Shown: piece by piece, positions 19,093-27,843 of the stretch
Layout of the letters: every line of letters starts with the position of its first letter
Position numbering within the stretch: the first letter of the stretch is position 1
NCBI RefSeq assembly: GCF_000520995.1
Contig: NZ_JACA01000027.1
Span: 1-64,000, forward strand
DNA length: 64,000 nt
Direction of reading: 5' to 3'
Origin: Aquimarina macrocephali JAMB N27
GTDB lineage: Bacteria > Bacteroidota > Bacteroidia > Flavobacteriales > Flavobacteriaceae
Translations under genes and position numbers: made by a program
The notes under the pieces: generated by a model
The model's input: only the letters and a program-made list of their open reading frames with translations
Databases searched by the model: none
Told to the model about the DNA's origin: nothing

Positions 19093-19331
19093 ACGGCAAT
19101 TATTGAATTTTTATTAAAAAAATCGTATATTTAGTAGACCATCCATTATTTTCACAAATCCCTTAATACATTTCGGCTTCTATAAAAGAAAAACTCTATA
19201 TCATTATCATATAATGGTACGTATTTTGTTAATTAGTTTGTTAAAAACAATTGGTTTTTGAAGTATAATCATTCGATTTCATTTGTAATTTTAATACTGA
19301 GGAAATCAATAATGCGAAAATAGATTAAGTA
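19093..19331. other. intergenic region upstream of the TPR gene
   Basis: AT-rich, with no strong terminator or exact TAnnTTTG element. The last part leads into a short open frame described separately. A promoter for the TPR gene is expected here but I cannot fix it. Confidence 0.4.
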
Positions 19332-19427
19332 ATGGATTTATTAAATACTTTTGTTTGTTGGGGAAGACAAAAATGGTATTTACATCAATTTTATGATTTA
19401 TTGAGCATCTTTAATCAACGTGTATGA
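19332..19427 (+). CDS. possible 31-residue leader/small ORF coupled to the TPR gene
   Basis: An ATG at 19332 opens a 31-codon frame rich in aromatic residues, with two Trp (CWGRQKWYLHQFYDLL). Its TGA overlaps the ATG of the TPR gene as ATGA, the classic arrangement of translational coupling. This may be a real small protein or a leader peptide controlling the next gene. It could also be chance, since such short frames are common in AT-rich DNA. No family is recognised. Confidence 0.4.
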   Translation: MDLLNTFVCWGRQKWYLHQFYDLLSIFNQRV

Positions 19428-20815
19428 GATTTAACCACGAAGAAGAAGAAAATAATTTCTCGATTACTCGATACGAGTCTATGCTGAGATCTAATGATGT
19501 AAAATTTTTTGATTCAGATGAATTTGAATCTATTATTCATCACTATCTGGAAAACGGAAAAATTGCTAAAGCAAAAAAGGCAATTTCTTTAGGCCTTTCT
19601 CAACATCCGTCTTCTGTTAATCTTAAATTATTGCAAGTCGAAGTTCTCGTCTTTGAAAATCGCTTAGATAAAGCAGATAATCTTTTGGCTCAGCTACATG
19701 CTATAGAACCAGAAAATGAGGAAATCTACATCCAAAAAGCTAATATTCTTTCTAAACAAAATGATCATATAAAAGCTATAGAGTTATTAATGATGGCTCT
19801 TAGTTATACAAATGACGCAGCAGATGTGTACTCCCTTATAGGAATGGAGTATCTTTTTATGGATGATTTTGAAAATGCAAAAGTCAATTTTATGAAATGC
19901 CTCGAAGCAGATGATCAGGATTATTCTGCTTTGTACAATGTTATATATTGTTTCGATTTTCTTGAACAACACGAAGAAGCCATCGAATATTTAAACATGT
20001 TTCTAAATAAAAATCCCTACTGTGAAGTAGCTTGGCATCAGGTTGGTAAACAATATTTTGATTTAGAAGAATATGAAAAAGCACTTGCGGCTTATGATTT
20101 TGCAATTATAAGTGATGAATATTTTATTGGTGCTTATTTAGAAAAAGGAAAAGTATTAGAAAAGCTCAAAAGACATAATGAAGCTATAGAAAACTACAGA
20201 ATAACATTAGAACTGGATGACCCTACTTCTTTTGCTCTGTTAAGAATAGGAAAATGTTATGAAAAATTAGGTGTAGATGACCTGGCAATTCAACATTATT
20301 CTAAGACCGTACATGAAGATCCATTACTAGACAAAGGATGGATAGCCATTACCGATTTCTATATGCGTAAACGCGATTATCAAAAAGCACTATACTATAC
20401 TAACAAGGCTATAAATATTGACAGTGAGAATGTTTTATACTGGAAACGCTATGCAAAAATAAACAATAGACTTGCATTTTTTGAAGAAGCAGAACGAGGA
20501 TATAGAAAAGCTATTGAGCTAGGAAACTATGAACTAGAAACCTGGTTAAATCGTTCTGATATCCTTAGGTTTATTGGAGAATCAGATGCTGCAGTACAAA
20601 ATTTACATCAGGCTATCGAGTTTTATCCAGATAATGCAGAAATTCAATATAGACTTGCTGGTTTATACTATGAACTACAAGATTATCAAAAAGGTGAATA
20701 TCATATAAGAAAAGCACTGGATCTTGACTATGAATACCTTATTGTTTTAGAAGAGCTTTTTGAAAAGATTTTCAACCTCACTCTTGTTAGAAACATTATT
20801 TCTGAATATAAATAA
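19424..20815 (+). CDS. tetratricopeptide-repeat protein
   Basis: The 463-residue protein is built almost entirely of TPR units. Examples are SLIGMEYLFMDDFENAKVNF, AWHQVGKQYFDLEEYEKALA, AYLEKGKVLEKLKRHNEAIE and LLRIGKCYEKLGVDDLAIQH. There is no signal peptide or membrane segment, so it is probably a cytoplasmic scaffold. Its partner is unknown. The order aminotransferase, TPR, DUF368 is one I recall from related genomes. Its start overlaps the stop of a possible small ORF. Confidence 0.88.
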   Translation: MRFNHEEEENNFSITRYESMLRSNDVKFFDSDEFESIIHHYLENGKIAKAKKAISLGLSQHPSSVNLKLLQVEVLVFENRLDKADNLLAQLHAIEPENEEIYIQKANILSKQNDHIKAIELLMMALSYTNDAADVYSLIGMEYLFMDDFENAKVNFMKCLEADDQDYSALYNVIYCFDFLEQHEEAIEYLNMFLNKNPYCEVAWHQVGKQYFDLEEYEKALAAYDFAIISDEYFIGAYLEKGKVLEKLKRHNEAIENYRITLELDDPTSFALLRIGKCYEKLGVDDLAIQHYSKTVHEDPLLDKGWIAITDFYMRKRDYQKALYYTNKAINIDSENVLYWKRYAKINNRLAFFEEAERGYRKAIELGNYELETWLNRSDILRFIGESDAAVQNLHQAIEFYPDNAEIQYRLAGLYYELQDYQKGEYHIRKALDLDYEYLIVLEELFEKIFNLTLVRNIISEYK

Positions 20816-20902
20816 TTCTAAAAAAGACTGTTTTTTTTCTAATAGATTGCATTGCAAAAATCCATACATTTGTTTTAACTAAAAACACCAAAAACAATAA
20901 GA

Positions 20903-21868
20903 ATGCAAAGAAATCTTAAGGATTACCTTATCATCTCTGCAAAAGGATTAGCAATGGGAGCAGCAGATGTAGTTCCTGGAGTTTCTGGAGGAACTATTGC
21001 ATTTATATCTGGCATATATGAAGAATTAATTGAAACTATTAATGGTTTAGACCTTGGTTTTTTCTCAGTTTGGAAAAAAGAAGGATTTAAAACTTCCTGG
21101 AAAAAATACAACCTTTCTTTTTTAACAGCACTTTTTTTAGGTATAGTAACCAGTATTCTTTCTCTTGCAAAACTTATAAAGTGGTTGCTTCACAATGAGC
21201 CGTTATTACTTTGGGGATTTTTCTTCGGATTAGTTCTTGCCAGTATCGTTTATATTGGAAAACAAATTACTGCCTGGAAACCAAAAGTAATTATTGGTAT
21301 TGTTCTGGCGGCTGTACTTTCTTATTTTATAACTATAGCAGAACCTTTGGCTTCACCAGACAGCAATTGGTATCTTATGTTTTGTGGATTTATAGCAATC
21401 ATTGCTATGATACTACCTGGGGTATCCGGAGCTTTCATTCTACTTATCTTAGGTGTATACCAAACAGCCATTGACATCCTAAACCAATTACGTGATGGAG
21501 TTGTACAAATGGATTTCGATATGATGTGGCAAGCTATTTATAAAATAATAATCATGGGGATCGGTGCCGTTATAGGTTTGAAATTATTTTCTAAAGCACT
21601 TAACTGGATGTTTAAGTATCATAAAAATATGACTTTAGCTATACTTACAGGATTCATGATAGGCTCGCTAAATAAATTATGGCCTTGGAAAAAAGTAGAA
21701 TCCTGGAGAACAAACTCTGAAGGAATCGAAGTCCCTTTCATAGAAAAAAGCATTCTACCAAGTCAATTTGAAGGTGATGTTAAAATGATTTGGGTTTTAC
21801 TTTTTATAGCTATAGGTTTTCTATTAATCCTTATCTTAGAACGCCTTTCTGTAAAAAAACCAAACTAA
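20903..21868 (+). CDS. DUF368 polyprenyl-phosphate transporter, copy 1
   Basis: This integral membrane protein has 321 residues. DUF368 proteins (PopT type) have been shown to flip undecaprenyl phosphate back to the cytoplasmic face for reuse in wall and surface-polymer synthesis. The signature GAADVVPGVSGGTIAFISGI near residue 18 is present, and its internal repeat is IIAMILPGVSGAFILLILGV near 170, giving the inverted-repeat fold of the family. About eight to nine hydrophobic segments are visible. A second, divergent copy starts three bases later. Confidence 0.93.
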   Translation: MQRNLKDYLIISAKGLAMGAADVVPGVSGGTIAFISGIYEELIETINGLDLGFFSVWKKEGFKTSWKKYNLSFLTALFLGIVTSILSLAKLIKWLLHNEPLLLWGFFFGLVLASIVYIGKQITAWKPKVIIGIVLAAVLSYFITIAEPLASPDSNWYLMFCGFIAIIAMILPGVSGAFILLILGVYQTAIDILNQLRDGVVQMDFDMMWQAIYKIIIMGIGAVIGLKLFSKALNWMFKYHKNMTLAILTGFMIGSLNKLWPWKKVESWRTNSEGIEVPFIEKSILPSQFEGDVKMIWVLLFIAIGFLLILILERLSVKKPN

Positions 21869-21871
21869 CCA

Positions 21872-22897
21872 ATGCAACAGAGTACCCGAACCTTTACTGA
21901 TAGACTTTTCCTTGTTATTAAAGGTCTTGCAATGGGTGCTGCAAATAAAGTCCCTGGTGTTTCTGGAGGTGTCGTTGCATTTGTTGCCGGGTTTTATGAA
22001 GAATTTATTTATTCTCTTCAAAAAATAAATTTTAAAGCATTTAAGCTTTTTATCAATTTTAGATTTAAAAGTTTTTGGAGATACATAAACGGACGATTTC
22101 TCGGCCTCCTAATTTTAGGAATGTTAATTAGCTATTTTAGTGTTTCTAAAATTCTGGATTACCTCATTATTCATTTTGAATTATACGTATGGGCAGCATT
22201 TTTTGGGATGATTATAGGCTCTATTTATTATATAGTAAAAGATTTTAACGATTGGAACAGAAGAAATATCTGTCTGATCATTATAGGTATCATAGTTGGA
22301 GTTAGTATAAGTTTATTGGCTCCTGCAAAAGAAAATGACAATCTTTGGTTTGTATTTATCTGCGGCATAATCGGTGTATCAGGCATGACATTACCTGGAT
22401 TATCTGGCTCTTTTATTCTTATTTTACTAGGTAATTATGTTCTTTTACTGGTTGATTCTGTGAATGCACTATATGACACAATAGCCGATCTAATCCGCTG
22501 GGATTTTTCATTTATAGAAGATCCTCACAGAACTCGATTATTGAAGGTACTTGTTGTATTTAGTCTTGGTTCATTAACCGGTTTAGTTACCTTATCTCAT
22601 TTTTTAGGATATGTTTTAAAACACTATAAAAACGCAACTTTTGCAGCCATTATTGGATTTATAACCGGTTCTCTAGGTGTCGTTTGGCCCTGGAAAAATA
22701 AAATTTACAAAGTTGATACTATAGGAAACACACAAATTGATGCACTAGGTAATCCAATACTGGATAATTATGATCGATATTTTCCTGATTTCACAACTAT
22801 CGAAACCTATATTGGGATTTTTTATATTCTTGTAGGTATTGGTATCGTTTTATGGTTAGAATGGTATGGCCAAAAAACACTAAAAACTTCAAAATGA
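21872..22897 (+). CDS. DUF368 polyprenyl-phosphate transporter, copy 2
   Basis: This 341-residue paralogue of the preceding gene has GAANKVPGVSGGVVAFVAGF near residue 24 and GVSGMTLPGLSGSFILILLG near 168. It differs from copy 1 in having Asn-Lys for Asp-Val in the first motif and a longer C-terminal loop. The genes are three bases apart and so co-transcribed. Two adjacent, unlike copies may form a heteromer or serve different lipid carriers; this is inference. The last bases overlap aroE (ATGA). Confidence 0.92.
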   Translation: MQQSTRTFTDRLFLVIKGLAMGAANKVPGVSGGVVAFVAGFYEEFIYSLQKINFKAFKLFINFRFKSFWRYINGRFLGLLILGMLISYFSVSKILDYLIIHFELYVWAAFFGMIIGSIYYIVKDFNDWNRRNICLIIIGIIVGVSISLLAPAKENDNLWFVFICGIIGVSGMTLPGLSGSFILILLGNYVLLLVDSVNALYDTIADLIRWDFSFIEDPHRTRLLKVLVVFSLGSLTGLVTLSHFLGYVLKHYKNATFAAIIGFITGSLGVVWPWKNKIYKVDTIGNTQIDALGNPILDNYDRYFPDFTTIETYIGIFYILVGIGIVLWLEWYGQKTLKTSK

Positions 22898-23625
22898 AAA
22901 AAGTATACGGCTTATTAGGCAGAAACATCAGTTATTCTTTTTCTAAGGGTTATTTTTCAGAAAAATTTGAAAAAGAAAATCTAGATTGTGAATATAACAA
23001 CTTCGATCTTACCCAAATCAAAGATTTTATAGAAATTACTAAAGATCCTCATGTACAAGGTTTAAATGTAACAATACCCTATAAAGAAGAAGTAATTCAT
23101 TATATGGATGATCTGGACCCAATAGCCAAGGAAATTGGAGCCATAAATGTTATAAAATTTGATAAGGGTCAAAAACTAAAAGGATATAATAGTGATTATT
23201 ACGGTTTTACAGAATCTCTAAAACCTTTACTCAACAAAACAATAAAAAAAGCATTAATTCTTGGTACAGGAGGTGCCTCAAAAGCTATTGCTTATGCATT
23301 AAGTCATCTAAATATAGACTATACATTTGTATCTCGTAATCCTGATTTTAATGAACTTAGTTATAGTGATCTCGATGAGGATATTATACAAGCATACAAA
23401 CTAATAATCAACTGTACACCCCTCGGAACACATCCAAACATTCATAATTACCCAGATATCCCTTACGAATATATTACCAAAAACCATGTTTTATACGATT
23501 TGATTTACAATCCAGATGAAACTACTTTTATGAGTAAAGGAAAAGAAAAAGGAGCTACAGTTTCTAATGGATTACAAATGCTAATACTACAAGCAGAAAA
23601 GGCCTGGGAAATCTGGAATATGTGA
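22894..23625 (+). CDS. aroE: shikimate dehydrogenase
   Basis: AroE reduces 3-dehydroshikimate to shikimate with NADPH in aromatic amino acid synthesis. The true start is ATG 22894 (MKKVYGLLGRNISYSFSKGY), which overlaps the previous stop as ATGA; the open frame runs 14 codons further upstream inside the DUF368 gene. The 243-residue protein shows the shikimate site SYSFS, the catalytic Lys in NVTIPYKEEV, the NADP loop LGTGGASKAI, NCTPLGTHP and the ending NGLQMLILQAEKAW. The coupling to lipid-carrier recycling genes is probably a matter of operon economy. Confidence 0.95.
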   Translation: MKKVYGLLGRNISYSFSKGYFSEKFEKENLDCEYNNFDLTQIKDFIEITKDPHVQGLNVTIPYKEEVIHYMDDLDPIAKEIGAINVIKFDKGQKLKGYNSDYYGFTESLKPLLNKTIKKALILGTGGASKAIAYALSHLNIDYTFVSRNPDFNELSYSDLDEDIIQAYKLIINCTPLGTHPNIHNYPDIPYEYITKNHVLYDLIYNPDETTFMSKGKEKGATVSNGLQMLILQAEKAWEIWNM

Positions 23626-23766
23626 TTTTTTAGTTCATTTTGTCATAAAATTCTTACTAAAATCCTTTTTAACTAATCTTAAAACCTTTCAATAACTTTG
23701 AGTTTTTCTAATATGTTAGTATCTTAGTCAGGCTATTAAACTCAGACAAACAAAAACGCTCACACA

Positions 23767-25977
23767 ATGTCCACACGTGATAACCTGCCTAAGGCAGATG
23801 GAAATGAAGAAAATAAGACTAAGATTTTAGATATAAACTTAGAAACTGAAAATCCAGAAACTGTTAAATCAGATGGTTCTGATGAAGAAACCACTGAAAA
23901 CACAGAACATTCTGAAAACGAAGAATCTAAAACATTGGTTAATCCACAGATTACAGATGCTATAGAAGAAGATTCTGAATCCGAAAATAGTATTACAACT
24001 ACAGAAGAAACATTAAATTCTGATACTGAGGTAAAAGAAAATGTACCTACTCCAGATGAAGTTACTACAGAGAATAGTGATGATGCACCTACTTCAGAAA
24101 ATGATGCAAAGGAATCTGTAGACGAGAGCAGTGAGGCAATTACTTTACAAAAAGAAGAAGCAAAGCCTAAAACTCCTGCCGATGAAGATCAAATTCAAGA
24201 TCAAATGGACGAGGCTGTTGCTGAGCATAGCGAAGATGAGACTACCATAGAGCGTCATAATATCGAGAAGAAGGATTATCATGCCATGAATAAGGAAGAA
24301 TTGATCAAAGAATTACGAGAATTGGTCAAAAATGAAAAAATTCAGGCAATAAGAGAACACGTTGAGGAAATCAAAAATGAGTTTAATGAAAAATTTAATG
24401 AAGAAGTAGAACAAAAGAAGGAAGAATTCATGGCCGATGGTGGTGATATTATAGATTTCTACTATTCTACGCCAATAAAAAAAGAATTTAATTCTGTTTA
24501 TTTTGATTATAAAGAAAAACGAAATTCATATTACCAAAATCTTAAAAAAGACCTTCAGGAAAATCTAAAAAGAAGATTAGAATTAATTGACGAGTTAAAA
24601 GGATTACTTAATGTAGATGAAAACATAAATACAACATACAATCATTTTAAAAGTATCCAAGAAAGATGGCGTAATGCGGGCCCTATACCAAGGGATAAAT
24701 ACAATACTGTATGGAATACCTATCATCATCATACCGAGAATTTTTATGATTTTCTGCATTTAAACAGAGAATTTAGAGATCTTGATTTTAAACATAACCT
24801 TGAGCAAAAACTTAAGATTATTGAGCGTGCTACAGAATTAGCACAGGAGACCGATGTTAACAGAGCCTTCAGAGAATTACAGTTACTTCATAAAATGTGG
24901 AAAGAAGATCTGGGACCTGTTGGAAAAGAATACAGAGAACCTATCTGGGAAAAATTTAGCGCCTTAACAAAGCAAATTCATGAAAACCGCCAGAGGTACT
25001 TTAAAGATCAGGATAAAGTCTACGAACAAAATCTAGTAGTCAAAAGAGAAATCATTGCAAAAATTATTGAAGTTAGCCAGGATCACCCTAAAAATCATAG
25101 TGGTTGGCAGCAAAAAATAAAAGAAATTGAAGCATTAAGAGATCAATTTTTTAAAGCAGGAAAAGTACCTTCTAATGTAAATGAGCAGACTTGGAGTGAA
25201 TTTAAAACTGCTGTAAGAGATTTTAATCGTAATAAAAATGCATTTTATAAAGGACTCAAAAAAGATCAGTTTGATAATTTAAATAAAAAGATGGAACTGA
25301 TCCAGATTGCAGAAGACAATAAGGATAGTGATGATTTTACTGCCATTACTCCACTTATGAAAAAAATTCAATCGGATTGGAAAAAAATTGGCCATGTACC
25401 TCGAAAGGATAGTGATAGAATATGGAAAAGGTTTAAAGATGCATGTAATTCTTATTTTGATAGACTTCATGCAGAGAGAAATGAAGCTAATAAAGAAGAG
25501 CTTGTTTCTTTAGAAAAGAAACAAGAACATATAGAGATTCTTAAAAAACTAGAGTTTTCTGGGGATACCGAAACCGATCTTAAAACTATAAAAGAAAACA
25601 TTGCTACTTGGAAAACTTTAGGTAGAGTGCCATATAAAAAGAAAAATATAGAAACCGAATATAACAAAGTTCTTGATGGTTTCTTTCAGCAACTTAATTT
25701 AGGTCGTAAAGAAACAGAACTTATTAAATATGAAAACAAACTAAATACTTTATCCGGTCAGAGTGATGATCGAGCTCTTAGAAATGAACAGAGCTTTATT
25801 CGTAAAAAAATTGATGAAGTTAATGGTGAAATTCGCCAATTAGAAAACAATCTTCAGTTCTTTAAACATGCCAAAGATGACAATCCAATGGTAAGAGATG
25901 TACGAAAGAATATCGAAAAGTATAAAGAAAACTTAGATGTTTGGAAAGCTAAATTAAATAAGATTAGGCAACTTTAG
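23767..25977 (+). CDS. DUF349 multi-repeat protein
   Basis: The 736-residue protein has a highly acidic Glu/Ser/Thr-rich N terminus (about 1-170), which is probably disordered. It is followed by several DUF349 repeats, each about 70 residues, with the hallmark W-K-x-x-G-x-[VL]-P pattern: RWRNAGPIPRDKYNTVW, MWKEDLGPVGKEYREPIWEK, DWKKIGHVPRKDSDRIWKRF and TWKTLGRVPYKKKNIETEYN. The C-terminal 60 residues are coiled coil. There is no signal peptide. The molecular function is unknown; I know this family only as one common in Bacteroidota and also found in actinobacteria. Confidence 0.88.
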   Translation: MSTRDNLPKADGNEENKTKILDINLETENPETVKSDGSDEETTENTEHSENEESKTLVNPQITDAIEEDSESENSITTTEETLNSDTEVKENVPTPDEVTTENSDDAPTSENDAKESVDESSEAITLQKEEAKPKTPADEDQIQDQMDEAVAEHSEDETTIERHNIEKKDYHAMNKEELIKELRELVKNEKIQAIREHVEEIKNEFNEKFNEEVEQKKEEFMADGGDIIDFYYSTPIKKEFNSVYFDYKEKRNSYYQNLKKDLQENLKRRLELIDELKGLLNVDENINTTYNHFKSIQERWRNAGPIPRDKYNTVWNTYHHHTENFYDFLHLNREFRDLDFKHNLEQKLKIIERATELAQETDVNRAFRELQLLHKMWKEDLGPVGKEYREPIWEKFSALTKQIHENRQRYFKDQDKVYEQNLVVKREIIAKIIEVSQDHPKNHSGWQQKIKEIEALRDQFFKAGKVPSNVNEQTWSEFKTAVRDFNRNKNAFYKGLKKDQFDNLNKKMELIQIAEDNKDSDDFTAITPLMKKIQSDWKKIGHVPRKDSDRIWKRFKDACNSYFDRLHAERNEANKEELVSLEKKQEHIEILKKLEFSGDTETDLKTIKENIATWKTLGRVPYKKKNIETEYNKVLDGFFQQLNLGRKETELIKYENKLNTLSGQSDDRALRNEQSFIRKKIDEVNGEIRQLENNLQFFKHAKDDNPMVRDVRKNIEKYKENLDVWKAKLNKIRQL

Positions 25978-26290
25978 TCATATACATACAATGGCTTTCT
26001 GTAATTTAGAAACATAGTATTCTGGAAATACAGAAACGAATACATTCGTATTACATTCGTATTACATTCCTTTAACATTTTCTTTCATTCAGTATAGAAA
26101 GAGAGCCATCAATTGCTTCAAAACGAAACAAATGATTCTACATGTGCTTTTTCCTATTCTACTGATTTAAGTTGTGATATAAAACTTTTGAAGTGTCTTA
26201 TAGAAATTTATCTCGACTTTTATAGATTCATATAAAAATATCTTCCTTTTTTGGTCGAATCAAAAAGTTAAATAAATAAGTTCAAAAAAT
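25978..26290. other. intergenic region with 11-base direct repeats
   Basis: No gene. TACATTCGTAT occurs twice in tandem at 26041-26062 and a third, partial copy TACATTC follows at 26063. The period of 11 would put the copies on one face of the helix. The remainder is AT-rich without obvious signals. Confidence 0.5.
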
Positions 26291-26330
26291 AAATTACCCG
26301 TCAACTCTTGAAGTTGACGGGTAATTTTGT
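26285..26330 (-). terminator. terminator of the first SusCD module
   Basis: The stem AAATTACCCGTCAACT pairs with AGTTGACGGGTAATTT across a five-base loop (26291-26327). On the minus strand it is followed by a T-rich tail. It lies 43 bases after the SusD stop. Confidence 0.88.
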
Positions 26331-26369
26331 TTAAAATATTTGTTTATTTAACAAACAGTGTATTTCCAA

Positions 26370-27827
26370 TTAATAACCTGGATTCTGTTGTCCAGCTATA
26401 GTTGGATTTGCATTAATCTCTGCTGTTGGAATAGGAAACTGAAATCTAAAATCTCCTGCAGCAAGAGTTGGAGCTTCAGGAGCTGTTCCTGTTCCATCAA
26501 TAATATCTCCTGCAGTAGCATTTCTTGTTATACTTTCTCCTCTTCTTTTAAGATCAAAAAATCTATGACCCTCACAAGCTAATTCAACTCTTCTGTTAAA
26601 TTGGATAGCATCTTCAAGAGCTGCTCCTGTTTCTCCTCCTGTAAAGGAAGTAAAGCGCTCATTTCTTAACTGATCTAAAGTAGTTAATGCCTGAGCTCCC
26701 TGACCTAGTTCAAATTGAGCTTCAGCTTTGTTTAAAAGAACTTCTGCATAACGAAGTACTTTTACATCTACTCTACCATTAACCTGACCTGCTTCACCTA
26801 AAAACTTTTTGATTGCATTATAGTCATTACCTTGATTTGTTCCTACAAATTGTAAAATATCTCTTCTTACATCATTAGCATCAATACTATTGAAGAAGTC
26901 AAAATCAAGTACATATTCTGAAATAGTTGCAGAACTAGAAGATTGACTATAGAGAACCCCTACATTATTACCATTAGATTCTGAAGTAGTATTAATAGAA
27001 AGTTCTATCACTACACCAGCATTAGTTGCGTCTGTATACACATCTGGAAGTTCTGCAGCAGTTGCCAAAGTACCAGAAACTGCATCAGCTGCATCTATAA
27101 CTTTTTGATATTCTCCATTGTATAAATATACTCTGGATAATAATGCATTTACTCCACTTTTATTTAATCTTCCTTCTCCATTATCATCTCCAATTAATGT
27201 GCTCGCTCGCTCTAAATCTTCAATAATCTCAGCATAATTTGATGCCACAGTTTCTCTTGCCGGTTGTGCAAAAGGATCCCCTGTTTCACCATCTTCTACT
27301 TTAAGATACACAGCTCCTAAAGAACCATTAGCATCACCACTTTGTGTTGGGATTTTACCAAAGATTCTTGCCAAGTCAAAATGTGCCCAGGCTCTTGCAG
27401 CTAACGCCTGTCCAAGGATATTATTCTTTTCAGGACCATCATTAAGGTTATCTATTTGACCTATTACCAAATTGGCAACATTAACTGCCTCATAAGCTTC
27501 ACTCCAGTATAAAGGAATAGGCCCAAGAGTACTTGCTACATATCTAAGATCATGATAATCATCATTAGACCTTCTACCAGTTTGTGCCTGTATTACATTA
27601 TCAGAAACTATATCTGGAATACCCTGTAAACCAGAGTTAGGGTTAGAATAATAAAGCCATAACTGTCTATAAATACCATCTACACCGTTTTGAAAAGCGG
27701 CTGGGCTATTAAAGAAAGTATTTGGATTACCTTCTGTAAAAGGTTGCGCATTATCTAATTCATCGTCGCAGGCAAAAAACCCTAACGATAGAAATAAAAT
27801 AACTACTATATAAATTTTATTGTTCAT
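26370..27827 (-). CDS. SusD/RagB-family outer-membrane lipoprotein, module 1
   Basis: SusD proteins cap the SusC pore and bind incoming nutrients at the cell surface. The 485-residue protein has a lipoprotein signal with Cys20 (LGFFACDDEL). The acidic residues after the Cys fit the Bacteroidota surface-export signal. It shows the family's TPR-like helices and ends near VLRYAEVLLNKAEAQFELGQ, RRVELACEGHRFFDLKRRGE and FPIPTAEINANP, the usual C-terminal landmarks. It follows its SusC partner by 16 bases. The substrate is unknown, and no degrading enzymes are near. Confidence 0.95.
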   Translation of the reverse strand: MNNKIYIVVILFLSLGFFACDDELDNAQPFTEGNPNTFFNSPAAFQNGVDGIYRQLWLYYSNPNSGLQGIPDIVSDNVIQAQTGRRSNDDYHDLRYVASTLGPIPLYWSEAYEAVNVANLVIGQIDNLNDGPEKNNILGQALAARAWAHFDLARIFGKIPTQSGDANGSLGAVYLKVEDGETGDPFAQPARETVASNYAEIIEDLERASTLIGDDNGEGRLNKSGVNALLSRVYLYNGEYQKVIDAADAVSGTLATAAELPDVYTDATNAGVVIELSINTTSESNGNNVGVLYSQSSSSATISEYVLDFDFFNSIDANDVRRDILQFVGTNQGNDYNAIKKFLGEAGQVNGRVDVKVLRYAEVLLNKAEAQFELGQGAQALTTLDQLRNERFTSFTGGETGAALEDAIQFNRRVELACEGHRFFDLKRRGESITRNATAGDIIDGTGTAPEAPTLAAGDFRFQFPIPTAEINANPTIAGQQNPGY

Positions 27828-27843
27828 CTCTCTTTTTTTTTAA

